The notes beneath the pieces were generated by a model that saw only the letters and a list, made by a program, of their open reading frames with translations, did not search any database and had not been told where the DNA came from. Positions 45,632-54,508 of a stretch of DNA of 64,000 nucleotides are shown piece after piece. Numbering within the stretch: the first letter of the stretch is position 1; each line of letters opens with the position of its first letter. The stretch comes from Paenibacillus swuensis (GTDB lineage: Bacteria; Bacillota; Bacilli; Paenibacillales; DY6). Both the position numbers and the translations under genes were made by a program. Where the stretch lies: positions 4,569,501 through 4,633,500 of the forward strand of contig NZ_CP011388.1 in the NCBI RefSeq assembly GCF_001644605.1, in the 5' to 3' direction.

Positions 45632-46447
45632 TTAAGTGATGCTAGGCGACTGCCATACGACCGGTTGAAGCATTATCTGCTCCCCAAGCCAATCCTGTGC
45701 AATATGACGAAACATAGCAGGTTCGCCGCTGCAAAAAAATTGATGTATCGGAGTTTCATGTGAACGCGCCAAATGGTTGGTTTGATAAAGAATCGTGCTG
45801 ATTTCTCTTGCTGTTTCATCCGCTGAAGAGATTAAAGACACATTCGGTCCCATGACTTCGCCTATCGTATCCGCGAGAAACGGATAATGGGTACAACCCA
45901 GAATAAGGCAATCCATGGGGGGAAAGCTTAATCCCTCCAAGGACTTCTCAACAACTTTATGTGTTTCAGGACTGCGGAATAATCCTTTTTCCACCATAGG
46001 CACAAAATCCGGACATGATCTGCTCACGACTTGGATTGCCGGAGAAATCTGCTTTAACGCATTCAAATATGCGCCGCTGCGGATTGTGCCGTCAGTTCCG
46101 ATTACCCCGACCACACCGGTCTGGGTCGCCTTAATCGCGGCTCGAGCTCCGGGATGTATAACGCCGACTACCGGAACATTCACTCTTGAGCGAATATCCT
46201 CAAGCGCGACCGCTGTTGCTGTATTACAAGCGATAACGATCATCTTTGGCTGAAATTGTACAAGGTAATCTACAATTTGACGTGTAAACTGTACTACTTC
46301 TTCCGATGTGCGAGGTCCGTACGGAGTTCGGGCGGTGTCGCCGAAATAGATGATTTTCTCCTGGGGGAGCTGTCTCATTACTTCTTTCACGACCGTTAGA
46401 CCGCCTACGCCGGAGTCTAATATTGCGATAGCTTGCTGCACGAACAC
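45632..46447 (-). CDS. murI: Glutamate racemase
   Basis: 271 residues. ILDSGVGGLTVVKEVMRQLP at the start and the two catalytic cysteines in VIACNTATA and ILGCTHYPFLAD are intact, as are YFGDTARTPYGPR. It supplies D-glutamate for peptidoglycan. The GTG at 46447 is 6 bases after AAGGA; a second GTG two codons later is possible. A 320-base gap upstream separates it from the divergent stress gene and contains a short inverted repeat at 46567-46582. Confidence 0.95.
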   Translation of the reverse strand: MFVQQAIAILDSGVGGLTVVKEVMRQLPQEKIIYFGDTARTPYGPRTSEEVVQFTRQIVDYLVQFQPKMIVIACNTATAVALEDIRSRVNVPVVGVIHPGARAAIKATQTGVVGVIGTDGTIRSGAYLNALKQISPAIQVVSRSCPDFVPMVEKGLFRSPETHKVVEKSLEGLSFPPMDCLILGCTHYPFLADTIGEVMGPNVSLISSADETAREISTILYQTNHLARSHETPIHQFFCSGEPAMFRHIAQDWLGEQIMLQPVVWQSPSIT

Positions 46448-46566
46448 ACCGCTTCCTTTGCAATTTTATGAATAAAGACCATATGTTAAATTATGATTTT
46501 TAGCAGGGAATGGTACCAAGGCATAAGCCCCTATATGTATATTTGTAACCCAATTCTCAAAGCTCA

Positions 46567-46582
46567 AACGGTTGTGACCGTT
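46567..46582. repeat. Short inverted repeat in the murI/ydaT gap
   Basis: AACGGT-TGTG-ACCGTT, a possible operator for either divergent gene; otherwise this gap shows only promoter-like sequence. Confidence 0.35.
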
Positions 46583-46703
46583 CTTAATTCATCGCTTGGA
46601 ATGTAACATATGTTTCCCTACCATTTTGATAAATAACACAGGTTTCGCGAACTCTATTATTCTAAAGGTTCACTTGCTTCAAATCAAGCTCAGCAGTAGG
46701 TTT

Positions 46704-46729
46704 GTTTCAGACCATCCCATAAAGGCTAA
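46704..46729 (+). promoter_or_regulatory. Candidate sigma-B promoter
   Basis: GTTTCA (46704-46709), 14 bases, GGCTAA (46724-46729), resembling GTTTAA-N14-GGGTAT. Supported by the sigma-B control of ydaT in Bacillus subtilis, but the -10 matches weakly. Confidence 0.35.
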
Positions 46730-46766
46730 TAATAGTATAGACAACATGTGAAAGGAGGTGAGCTTG

Positions 46767-47168
46767 ATGCCTTGGATGAAAGGAAAATTCCCCGAATCCA
46801 TGAAGAATCTCGATCCCCGTGTACGCAATAAAGCAGTGGAAATTGCTAATGCCTTGCTGGAGGACGGTTCGGAAGAAGGGCGGGCGATCGCAATCGCTAC
46901 AGCTCAAGCGAAGAAGTGGAATGAAGACCATCCTTTGCACGAGATCTCAAGTCACTCCCAACAGAATCGTACAACTGCCAACTACCATGTCATCCCACAT
47001 GATGGGAAATGGGCCGTGAAATCGGAAGGACAGTCGGATGTGCGGTATATAGCCGACACCAAAGATGAAGCAGTCAAGAAGGCGCAGGTATTGGCCACAG
47101 ATCATAACAACAGCGCTATAATCCACAGACGTGACGGAACTATAGAATCCTCACATAATTATTCATAA
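46767..47168 (+). CDS. YdaT-like stress protein with DUF2188 domain
   Basis: 133 residues. The first half (MPWMKGKFPESMKNLDPRVR, KAVEIANALLEDG, AIAIATAQAKKW) matches YdaT of Bacillus subtilis, a general-stress protein. The second half (YHVIPHDGKWAVKSEGQSD, KDEAVKKAQVLA, IIHRRDGTIESSHNY) is a DUF2188 domain, often found in two-layer repeats. ATG 46767 is 8 bases after AGGAGG. The SDR gene follows 45 bases later, so both may be part of a stress response. Confidence 0.85.
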   Translation: MPWMKGKFPESMKNLDPRVRNKAVEIANALLEDGSEEGRAIAIATAQAKKWNEDHPLHEISSHSQQNRTTANYHVIPHDGKWAVKSEGQSDVRYIADTKDEAVKKAQVLATDHNNSAIIHRRDGTIESSHNYS

Positions 47169-47213
47169 TTTGTAGCAACCTAACTTGGTAAATTTGGAAG
47201 GAGCGCAAACGAC

Positions 47214-48083
47214 ATGAGTACATCCCAATTAAAAGAAGAAAAGTTACCTCCCCAACATCAGGAACGTCAACCCGGTCTTCAAAGTGAGATGACACCCAAA
47301 CCGGACGCAATCTCTGAACAATATAAAGGCAGCGGTAAACTTCTGGGTAAAGCAGCCATCATTACTGGCGGTGACAGCGGAATCGGACGTTCGGCCGCGG
47401 TATGCTATGCTGCGGAAGGCGCCGATGTGGCCATTGTTTACCTGGACGAACACGGTGATGCCGAAGAAACCAAGAAGCTTATTGAAGCGGAAGGTCGGAA
47501 GTGTCTTCTGATTCCCGGCGATATCGGTGATGAGAAGTTCTGCCAGGAAGCCGTCAAGAAAACGGTTGATGCGTTCGGCAAGCTGGATATTCTGGTCAAC
47601 AACGCGGCCGAGCAACATCCTCAGAAGAGCATTGCGGATATCACACAGGAACAATTGGAGCGTACATTCCGTACCAATATATTCTCTTTCTTCTATATGA
47701 CAAAGGCGGCTTTGCCTCATCTGAAGAAGGGATCCAGCATCATCAATACAGCTTCCATCACGGCCTATAAAGGAAGTCCGCAACTTCTGGACTATTCTTC
47801 CACAAAGGGCGCGATCGTCGCGTTTACACGTTCCTTGTCCGGGTCGCTTATTGAACAAGGTATCCGGGTAAACGGGGTTGCTCCGGGTCCAATCTGGACT
47901 CCTCTGATTCCTTCTACTTTTGATGAGGAGAAAGTAGCTGAATTCGGTACTACAACGCCGATGAAGCGCGTAGGTCGTCCTGAAGAACTGGGACCTGCAT
48001 ACGTATTCCTGGCTTCGGAAGATTCATCCTATATGGCCGGTCAGATTCTGCATATTAACGGCGGCGAAGTCGTTAACGGATAA
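47214..48083 (+). CDS. SDR family oxidoreductase, YdaD/YhxD-like
   Basis: 289 residues. The cofactor loop TGGDSGIGRSAAV, NNAAEQHP, and catalytic YSSTKGA are present, and the long N-terminal arm (QPGLQSEMTPKPD) is specific to the general-stress SDR group that includes YdaD, YhdF and YhxD. NADP-dependent alcohol or aldehyde conversion is presumed. GGAGCG precedes the ATG. It follows a YdaT-like gene, and both relatives are sigma-B dependent in Bacillus subtilis. Confidence 0.92.
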   Translation: MSTSQLKEEKLPPQHQERQPGLQSEMTPKPDAISEQYKGSGKLLGKAAIITGGDSGIGRSAAVCYAAEGADVAIVYLDEHGDAEETKKLIEAEGRKCLLIPGDIGDEKFCQEAVKKTVDAFGKLDILVNNAAEQHPQKSIADITQEQLERTFRTNIFSFFYMTKAALPHLKKGSSIINTASITAYKGSPQLLDYSSTKGAIVAFTRSLSGSLIEQGIRVNGVAPGPIWTPLIPSTFDEEKVAEFGTTTPMKRVGRPEELGPAYVFLASEDSSYMAGQILHINGGEVVNG

Positions 48084-48098
48084 ATTTCATGTTTGCAT

Positions 48099-48138
48099 AG
48101 AAAAGCCATCATCCCAATTAAGGGTTGATGGCTTTTCT
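48099..48138. terminator. Bidirectional terminator
   Basis: AGAAAAGCCATCA/TGATGGCTTTTCT stem extended by CCC/GGG, between the convergent SDR and GH4 genes. Confidence 0.9.
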
Positions 48139-48147
48139 AATGTGGTA

Positions 48148-49446
48148 CTATTTCAATGCAGGCAACCAACCGCCATGTGCTTCAATGAGCTCGTCGCACA
48201 TCGAGACGATATCGTCCATCGACAACTCAGCTGCCGTATGCGGATCAAGCATAGCCGCATGATAGACGTGATCTCTCTTCCCTGTAATGGCCGCTTCAAT
48301 CGTTAGCAATTGGGTGTTAATGTTCGTACGGTTCAGCGCTGCGCATTGCGGAGGCAGATCACCGACATAAGTTGGTGTAACTCCGCTCGCATCCACTAAA
48401 CAAGGAACTTCTACGCAAGCTTCTTTCGGTAAATTCGTGATTAAACCGGTGTTCATCACATTTCCGCCGATTTTGAACGGGTTGTCGGTTTCTATTGCCT
48501 CTAGAATGTAAGAAGCATATTCGTGTGAGCGTTTGTGCTCCAGATTTTTGTCATTTACCAACTGATCGCGCATTTTCTTCCAGCCCTCAATCTGATCTAC
48601 ACAACGACGCGGATACTCATCTAAAGGAATGTTGAACCGCTCAATGAGCTCCGGATAATTCTTCTTGATGAAATACGGATGATACTCCGCATTATGCTCT
48701 GAGGATTCTGTAATGTAGTAGCCGAATTTCAACATTAGCTCAAACCGAACCATATCGTGATGCTTCTCGTTCTGTTTCTCCCGAGCCAGGCGTTTAATCT
48801 CCGGATACAAGTCCTGCCCGTCCTTAGTCACTTCCAGCAGCCATGCCATATGATTGATACCGGCAATCTTCCATTGAACCCCTGTGGAATCGATGCCCAG
48901 GTTCTTGAACATTTCAGGAACACAAGCTTGAACGCTATGACACAGACCCACCGTATTAATACCGCCGTAAGTATTCATGACATTGGTCAATACTGCCATT
49001 GGATTTGTATAGTTCAGGAAAAGCGCGTCAGGACATACTTCATTAATATCTTTAGCAAAATCAAGCATGACGGGAATCGTTCTCAAATTACGGAAGATAC
49101 CCCCGATTCCGATCGTATCCGCAATCGTTTGTCTTAGGCCGTATTTCTTAGGAATCTCAAAATCAGTAATCGTACAGGGATCATAACCACCGACTTGAAT
49201 GGCGTTAATAACATATTTAGCTCCGCGAAGCGCCTCTTTGCGATCATGATAGGCCTTAATCGTGCAGGTACTGCCTGCAGTTTCCTTTAAGTTATTCAGC
49301 ATCATCTCGGAATCGCGCAAACGTTCCGCATCAATATCAAATAAAGCGAATTCAAAGCCGTTTAAAGCTGGAGTCAACATACAATCACCTAGAACATTTT
49401 TCGCGAAAACTGTGCTGCCTGCACCTAAAAAAGTAATTTTAGACAT
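48148..49446 (-). CDS. melA: GH4 alpha-galactosidase/alpha-glucosidase
   Basis: 432 residues of glycoside hydrolase family 4, which needs NAD+ and Mn2+. ITFLGAGSTVFAKNVLGD is the dinucleotide site, YTNPMAV and GLCHSVQ supply the metal-binding Cys-His pair, and NHMAWLLEV follows. Similar to MelA. ATG 49446 is 6 bases after GGAGG; the ATG two codons earlier touches it. The divergent AraC-type gene is the likely regulator. A weak cre-like sequence (49471-49484, AGCGCTTTCT core) may mediate catabolite control. Confidence 0.92.
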   Translation of the reverse strand: MSKITFLGAGSTVFAKNVLGDCMLTPALNGFEFALFDIDAERLRDSEMMLNNLKETAGSTCTIKAYHDRKEALRGAKYVINAIQVGGYDPCTITDFEIPKKYGLRQTIADTIGIGGIFRNLRTIPVMLDFAKDINEVCPDALFLNYTNPMAVLTNVMNTYGGINTVGLCHSVQACVPEMFKNLGIDSTGVQWKIAGINHMAWLLEVTKDGQDLYPEIKRLAREKQNEKHHDMVRFELMLKFGYYITESSEHNAEYHPYFIKKNYPELIERFNIPLDEYPRRCVDQIEGWKKMRDQLVNDKNLEHKRSHEYASYILEAIETDNPFKIGGNVMNTGLITNLPKEACVEVPCLVDASGVTPTYVGDLPPQCAALNRTNINTQLLTIEAAITGKRDHVYHAAMLDPHTAAELSMDDIVSMCDELIEAHGGWLPALK

Positions 49447-49598
49447 GAACATCCTCCATTGTTTGATATAATATAGCGCTTTCTTTAACTACCTTCACTA
49501 TATCAGCGTTATGTAAAAGCAACCATGGAGGAATACATGTTACATATGGAGAAATGTAGTATACTTTACGATAGTTCGATGTAAAGGAGTCATTTCAT

Positions 49599-50465
49599 TT
49601 GGGACATATAAGGGACACATTCGCAACCAATCCTTACCCTTCTAAAGGAGAATTAGTCGTGACCTTCGGCGGTTATGCCCAGACAGAGCCGTCCCACAAG
49701 GCCGGACCTTCCGTTCATGATCATATGTTGGTGCATCTTGTTCTAAACGGAAAAGGTAAGTACCATTGTATGGGCAGGGAATACAAGCTCGCTCAAGGCG
49801 ACAGCTTCTTTATTTTCCCCGGTGATCTTGTGCATTACGAGGCGGATGCGGATGAGCCTTGGGAATATTGTTGGATCGGCTTCCGCGGACATGCGGCTGA
49901 TGAAATGCTGAGCAAGATGTATATAACCGCCCAGCGGCCCGTTGTTTCAGGGCGATCTTTGCGCAAGTTGCGATTACTAAACAATCGTATTCTGCAATCG
50001 CTTCAGCGAGGGGATTCCAATTGTGATTTAATTGCAGGGGGATACATGCGTTTGCTGCTGGCGGAATATGCCGGTAAGAAAGCAAACAATCCCACCGAGG
50101 GTGAGACGCCTTCAACCATGATTCAGCAACAAGTAGAACAAGCGATTCGGTGGATTACATTGCAATATTATCAACCGATTTCAATAGAGAATATGGCTCA
50201 AAGTCTTGGCTACCATCGTACGCATCTTTCCAAAATGTTCAAACAGCACACCGGCTTCTCCCCCATGAATTATTTGTTAAAAGTTCGTATGGAACGAGCT
50301 AAACTGTTGTTGCAGAACGAACGGTTGACCGTCGATCAAGTGGCTTCATCTGTGGGATTTCCAGACTCATTGTATTTTTCGAAGCAATTTAAGAAATGGT
50401 TCGGGTCCTCCCCCACCGATTACCGCAACATCACAAGGAAAAGAGATCCTTCCCCCTGCCAATGA
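49599..50465 (+). CDS. AraC family transcriptional regulator
   Basis: 288 residues. An N-terminal cupin sensor (VHDHMLVHLVLNGKGKYHC, LAQGDSFFIFPGDLVHYEAD, PWEYCWIGFRG) is followed by two C-terminal helix-turn-helix units (ISIENMAQSLGYHRTHLSKM, LTVDQVASSVGFPDSLYFSK and FGSSPTDYR). This is the MsmR/RafR-type activator layout for alpha-galactoside genes. The TTG start is 9 bases after AAAGGAG. Divergent from melA with 152 bases between, so it probably activates melA in response to melibiose or raffinose. Confidence 0.92.
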   Translation: MGHIRDTFATNPYPSKGELVVTFGGYAQTEPSHKAGPSVHDHMLVHLVLNGKGKYHCMGREYKLAQGDSFFIFPGDLVHYEADADEPWEYCWIGFRGHAADEMLSKMYITAQRPVVSGRSLRKLRLLNNRILQSLQRGDSNCDLIAGGYMRLLLAEYAGKKANNPTEGETPSTMIQQQVEQAIRWITLQYYQPISIENMAQSLGYHRTHLSKMFKQHTGFSPMNYLLKVRMERAKLLLQNERLTVDQVASSVGFPDSLYFSKQFKKWFGSSPTDYRNITRKRDPSPCQ

Positions 50466-50470
50466 AAAAA

Positions 50471-50500
50471 AAGCGCAGCTTGTAGTCGTAAGCTGCGCTT
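50471..50500. terminator. Bidirectional terminator
   Basis: AAGCGCAGCTT/AAGCTGCGCTT, preceded by a run of A (T run for the minus-strand gene). Confidence 0.9.
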
Positions 50501-50513
50501 AACTTTATAAGGT

Positions 50514-50936
50514 TCATGTTGTGACAGGTTTCCAAGTTGGAGGTTTTACAGAAGGCACCCATAAGTTACCGTTATCCTCGACAACGCCATATTGACCGTA
50601 ACCATGATCATCGACAATCCAGGCCAAATGTTCTCTCATCTTGCGAGAATGTACATTGGTATTTTCATAGAATGGAGCCGTTGAACGAAATACCAGTCCG
50701 GACCAACCCATATCCATGCTCAAATTGATAAAAATCGGATGTTCGGATTGGTTAACAATCCATACACCGAATTCACGCTCAGGATCACTGTACCATTGCA
50801 TATCGTTCCTAATGGGCATGCATGGAGCGAAGTGAGGATATCCTTTATATTCGAATACTTTCTTTACCTTCAGTGAAGTAAAGTGAACATTGGTTTCTTT
50901 AATCTTGTATATATGAAACGGAATAACGATACCCAT
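50514..50936 (-). CDS. Hypothetical protein, 140 residues
   Basis: Not recognised. A soluble, Trp/Tyr/His-rich protein opening MGIVIPFHIYKIKETNVHF with probable beta-strand content (EFGVWIVNQSEHPIFINLS, GLVFRSTAPFYENTN) and a C-terminus rich in Pro and Trp (LWVPSVKPPTWKPV). ATG 50936 has AGGTG 5 bases upstream and is preferred over the ATG at 50951. It is divergent from the XRE regulator at 51071, which might control it. Confidence 0.6.
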   Translation of the reverse strand: MGIVIPFHIYKIKETNVHFTSLKVKKVFEYKGYPHFAPCMPIRNDMQWYSDPEREFGVWIVNQSEHPIFINLSMDMGWSGLVFRSTAPFYENTNVHSRKMREHLAWIVDDHGYGQYGVVEDNGNLWVPSVKPPTWKPVTT

Positions 50937-51070
50937 GTAGACACCTACCATAGTTGTTGTTAAAATATACTAACACAACTATTGTAAACTTAATATTACA
51001 AAGTCGTCAATTCTTTTAGCTTTTTTGCCAATTATGTGGTAAAATATGATGAAGAGGAGGTTATAGAGAT

Positions 51071-51715
51071 ATGGAAACATTGGGTAATTTTCTGGAACAT
51101 TTAAGGGGATCTATGTCTTTGCGTGAGGCCGCGAAACGGTGTGGATTAAGCCATGTATATATTCGCGACCTAGAGAAGAACAAGAGCAATGCGAAGAACG
51201 GTGACTACATTAAGCCCTCCCCTGACACTCTAATGAAATTATCTTCAGCCTACAATTATCCTTACGAACACTTAATGATTAAAGCCGGTTACATAAAGGA
51301 AGAATCAAGCCAGCTGTTTAACAAACCCTTCGTCCAGATGGATTTAAACGACGTATCTCATATAGAAGTGGACGATGATTATGTTACGTTCAACACCGCC
51401 GATAAGCAGTACAAGAACAAGATTGAAACGTTGTCCGCCTTCAGCGAATTTTTGGATGCGTTAGAGGATTCAGGTTTTATCAAGACCGATCGCCACCTCT
51501 ACGCGAACTTAAATAAGATTGTGGATCAGGATGAGGATAACGGAATACTTTATTTTAATGTGGAAAGAACTGTATACGTTACCATCGCATTAATAAGACA
51601 GAAGAAGTACCGCAATTTAATCGCGCGCTCCATCGCGAACAATACGAATCAAACCCTGCAGGTTTCCATGAGTCCCTTGAAGCGCAGCTTGATTCATGTA
51701 TTTTCATGGGATTGA
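51071..51715 (+). CDS. XRE family transcriptional regulator
   Basis: 214 residues. The N-terminal helix-turn-helix is clear (LREAAKRCGLSHVYIRDLEK at about 17-36, PSPDTLMKLSSAYNYPYEHL), followed by a long C-terminal domain without a known family that begins with acidic sequence and contains HIEVDDDYVTFNTADKQYKN. It lies at the edge of the AT-rich agr-like island but has normal base composition, so it is likely host-resident. GAGGAGG precedes the ATG. Divergent from the hypothetical gene at 50936. Confidence 0.85.
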   Translation: METLGNFLEHLRGSMSLREAAKRCGLSHVYIRDLEKNKSNAKNGDYIKPSPDTLMKLSSAYNYPYEHLMIKAGYIKEESSQLFNKPFVQMDLNDVSHIEVDDDYVTFNTADKQYKNKIETLSAFSEFLDALEDSGFIKTDRHLYANLNKIVDQDEDNGILYFNVERTVYVTIALIRQKKYRNLIARSIANNTNQTLQVSMSPLKRSLIHVFSWD

Positions 51716-51729
51716 AGGAAAGATAGAAT

Positions 51730-51755
51730 AAAAGCCACCCGAGGGTGGCTTTTTT
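51730..51755 (+). terminator. Terminator of the XRE gene
   Basis: AAAAGCCACC/GGTGGCTTTT with a CGAG loop and a T run. It marks the left edge of the AT-rich island. Confidence 0.9.
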
Positions 51756-52377
51756 AGTCTTCTATTTCTCTTATGTAGAGTTCTTTGAAAGTAACATATA
51801 TTATGAAGAGTATAATTATGAATAAACACAAAATAAAAAGGGGACCTTTTTCCTCTGTAATAAAATAGGTTCCTATTGTTACCGTGATAACTAAACTTAT
51901 GAGCATAAATATATTTCGTTTTGTAAATTTTATCGGACGTAATTTATTATTTAGCGGAATAAAAGAAAAGCCAATTCTAAACCTTCTACAGATTAAAGTA
52001 ATGGCAATATTAAATAGAATAATAGCTGATATCTGAGGTATAAGGGGTACTATTACAATATTAAAAAATCTCTCATACACATAATCTACTATCAAGTCTG
52101 GAATTCCACTTATTAAGAAAACACTCACAGTCATAACCAATGAATATGTAAACCTCACTTTAAAAATTAGCCAAAAAAATATAACAACAGAAATTAGTTG
52201 CAGTATACCAAGAAAATTATAAGCATTAGTTTTAATGATTACAGAAAGCGGAGTCAATATAATTGTACAAAGTAAAATTTGGATAAAGTACTTTTCAATC
52301 TTAAATCTGTAAATAGTCAAAGTCATTAAAAGAAATGTAGACCAAAGAAAAAAATAACCTATAAACAAAACTACCAT
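51754..52377 (-). CDS. AgrC-like membrane sensor module without kinase
   Basis: 207 residues, about six membrane helices, ending in a short basic/acidic tail (TFKELYIREIED) where an AgrC kinase would continue. Not matched to a named family, but it shares local patterns with the protein at 53257: FKVRFTYSLVMT versus FRLNFVYSLLIA, and RRFRIGFSFIP versus QKRKIGFLFKS. I infer both are paralogous AgrC-type sensor domains. Base composition is far lower in GC than the surroundings. Likely cotranscribed after the CPBP gene (34-base gap). Confidence 0.5.
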   Translation of the reverse strand: MVVLFIGYFFLWSTFLLMTLTIYRFKIEKYFIQILLCTIILTPLSVIIKTNAYNFLGILQLISVVIFFWLIFKVRFTYSLVMTVSVFLISGIPDLIVDYVYERFFNIVIVPLIPQISAIILFNIAITLICRRFRIGFSFIPLNNKLRPIKFTKRNIFMLISLVITVTIGTYFITEEKGPLFILCLFIIILFIIYVTFKELYIREIED

Positions 52378-52411
52378 TATGCGACCCCACTTGTATGTGT
52401 GTTAAATATCA

Positions 52412-53002
52412 TTATGAACGTAAAGTCATAGCTATAAGTACTAGAAAGTTCAGTGTAATATGAGCACTTATTGTAACCATTAGGCTTTGGCTTTTTTTAT
52501 AGAAGTAACAGAACAAAACTCCAGTTAGAAACATGCCAATAGATGCAGATAAATTAAAATGTAAGAATGAAAACAAAAAGCTACTGATAATTGCACTACT
52601 CCAAAAACCTAATTTCGTATGTAAGTGACCAAACATCCATTTTCTAAATACAATTTCCTCCAGCACAGGAGATAAGAATACAGTATAAATTGCTGCTACT
52701 GGATACAAAGTATTAACCACTGAAATATAAGTAAGGTCTAAATTAAATATATAGTTAATCGCAATATTACAGAGGGCTTGAATATATATTGCATATTTAA
52801 GAGACTCAAAATACCACTTTCTTAGATTTGGTTCTCTTACTATAACATTATAGTCATACGTTAAAATTTGTTTCTTTAATACTAGAAAAAATACAATTCC
52901 ACATGTTAAAGGTACTAAAACAATAATATATTTATTCAACTCTCCTAATAAAACAATTCGTGTGCCAATGAAAACAATAAAAGCAAATAAGTAGGATAAC
53001 AT
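52412..53002 (-). CDS. CPBP family intramembrane protease
   Basis: 196 residues, about six helices. The catalytic signature is intact: VLEEIVFRKWMFG (EExxxR), FLFSFLHFN (His in FxxxH) and SAHITLNFL (final His/Asn). Such Abi/CAAX-like glutamic proteases often sit in peptide or bacteriocin loci and may process or give immunity to peptides. Here it is divergent from the AgrC-like/AgrB/AgrD genes across a 254-base AT-rich promoter region. TTGGAGGAAA precedes the ATG. Confidence 0.88.
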   Translation of the reverse strand: MLSYLFAFIVFIGTRIVLLGELNKYIIVLVPLTCGIVFFLVLKKQILTYDYNVIVREPNLRKWYFESLKYAIYIQALCNIAINYIFNLDLTYISVVNTLYPVAAIYTVFLSPVLEEIVFRKWMFGHLHTKLGFWSSAIISSFLFSFLHFNLSASIGMFLTGVLFCYFYKKSQSLMVTISAHITLNFLVLIAMTLRS

Positions 53003-53163
53003 TTAATAATTTCCTCCAAGCTTAGATACAAATATAATACCATATACTTAAAAAACTAAATACAAAAAGTACAATATAGTTCCATTTCCCGACAAATTAT
53101 GACTTGTTGAATAGAAAGAACTATAATAAACTAAGAATAGCAACTAATTTATTCATGAAAATA

Positions 53164-53191
53164 TTAACAAATAGGACTTTTCGACTATATT
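53164..53191 (+). promoter_or_regulatory. Predicted promoter of the agr-like operon
   Basis: TTAACA (53164-53169), 16 bases, TATATT (53186-53191). TATTAT two bases on gives an 18-base spacer. A second TATAAT lies at 53122-53127 without a good -35. Confidence 0.5.
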
Positions 53192-53256
53192 ATAGACGCC
53201 ATATTCTGTCATAAAATATTACATAAGCCTCTACTCTCGAAAGGAATTACTCTACT

Positions 53257-53964
53257 ATGCTCAATGTGGGACTTGTTATTCTCAAAGTTGTTTTTTCAAG
53301 CTTGGAATTCTTTTCAGGATTAATATTATCTCTTACTTTATTTCGTTTCCCAGTAAAAAACAACTATTGGAAAATAGGACTGATGGGCGCCATTCTTGGA
53401 TTATTAGGTTTTTACTTACGTGAGATCGCTAATTTACCTGATTATGCTGTATTTTCAAATGCTATTTTTACTATTGTTTTAATAACAATCTTTTTTAGAT
53501 TAAATTTTGTTTATTCTCTACTTATTGCAATTATTGGAATAGTTGCGGCAACATTAATCGAGATTGTTATTGTATTCACTGGAGTTTACCTGAAATTAAC
53601 AACCGTGGAACTAATATCCACAAACAACATTCATTCAGCAATATTATTTTTACTTTCTGGCTTGGTAATGCTTTTCATTTCTTTTGTACTACAAAAAAGA
53701 AAAATAGGTTTTCTTTTTAAATCTAGTACTTTCACTTGGAATAAAGCTATCAAGGGCTATAACTTTATTGTTTCAGCAGTGCTGTTAGTGTCAATTTTAG
53801 TTGTGAACTTTATTACATATTCTATTAGAATAAATAACGTTCACTTTTCACTCTTGATTATCCTAGCTTTATCACTTTTAATAGGTTTATATGTATCCTA
53901 TAAAAGAAATAAGCAGCTGTTAACTAAGTCTTTTGAGAGGCAGAATATTAATGAACATTATTGA
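53257..53964 (+). CDS. AgrC-like membrane sensor module without kinase
   Basis: 235 residues with six or seven hydrophobic helices and a short cytoplasmic tail (YKRNKQLLTKSFERQNINEHY) that stops where the histidine-kinase dimerisation domain of AgrC would start. No HATPase follows anywhere in the locus. It resembles the gene at 51754 in local sequence. It overlaps agrB by 14 bases, so translation is coupled. I infer a peptide-sensing or peptide-binding membrane protein, from position and topology only. Confidence 0.5.
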   Translation: MLNVGLVILKVVFSSLEFFSGLILSLTLFRFPVKNNYWKIGLMGAILGLLGFYLREIANLPDYAVFSNAIFTIVLITIFFRLNFVYSLLIAIIGIVAATLIEIVIVFTGVYLKLTTVELISTNNIHSAILFLLSGLVMLFISFVLQKRKIGFLFKSSTFTWNKAIKGYNFIVSAVLLVSILVVNFITYSIRINNVHFSLLIILALSLLIGLYVSYKRNKQLLTKSFERQNINEHY

Positions 53965-54508
53965 TTCAACTGCACAAAATATTGCAAGGTCAATTCGAAA
54001 ACATTATCCGGAAGCTGGTTCGGAGATTGCCCTGCGTTATTCCTTAAGCCTTATTATTAACTCAACCACATCAATGGTTTTAATATTTATAATTTCAATA
54101 TTGACTCATAGGTTTTACGAAGCAGTTATCGTGTTAGCCACATTTTTGCTTCTTCGATACTTTACTGGTGGTGTCCACTTAAATAGTTCTCTAGCATGTT
54201 GTTTATTTTCAGTCATATTGCTATCTAGCATTACTTTCGCGGAGTTCAACTATTATTTTCTAGGTGTTCTTTTTAATATAATAGCCATTATTATTTTTTT
54301 GATAAAGGCACCAGAGGGAATTGAAAATATTAGTCGAATTGATAGAAGATATTATCCTTTATTAAAATTAATTTCAATACTAATTGTTTCAACTAACTTT
54401 ATTATTTCTTCAAGTCTATTGTCGTTGGTTTTTATTACGCAAGCTTTTTTTCTAACCAAACTTGCGTATAATATAATCCACTATATTGAAAGGAGAATAA
54501 ACATATGA
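53951..54508 (+). CDS. agrB: AgrB family cyclic-peptide protease/exporter
   Basis: 185 residues. AgrB is the membrane cysteine endopeptidase that trims AgrD and forms its thiolactone. The conserved site is present: LLLRYFTGGVHLNSSLACCL with His76 and Cys83 matching the catalytic pair of staphylococcal AgrB, plus four hydrophobic helices after it. ATG 53951 follows GAGAGGCAG by about 10 bases. The gene starts inside the end of the AgrC-like gene and its TGA overlaps the ATG of agrD (ATGA). Confidence 0.9.
   Translation: MNIIDSTAQNIARSIRKHYPEAGSEIALRYSLSLIINSTTSMVLIFIISILTHRFYEAVIVLATFLLLRYFTGGVHLNSSLACCLFSVILLSSITFAEFNYYFLGVLFNIIAIIIFLIKAPEGIENISRIDRRYYPLLKLISILIVSTNFIISSSLLSLVFITQAFFLTKLAYNIIHYIERRINI

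Noticed and set aside
51071-51715. XRE gene as part of a prophage or of the agr island
   Set aside because: Base composition matches the chromosome, no phage genes are nearby, and a terminator separates it from the AT-rich block.
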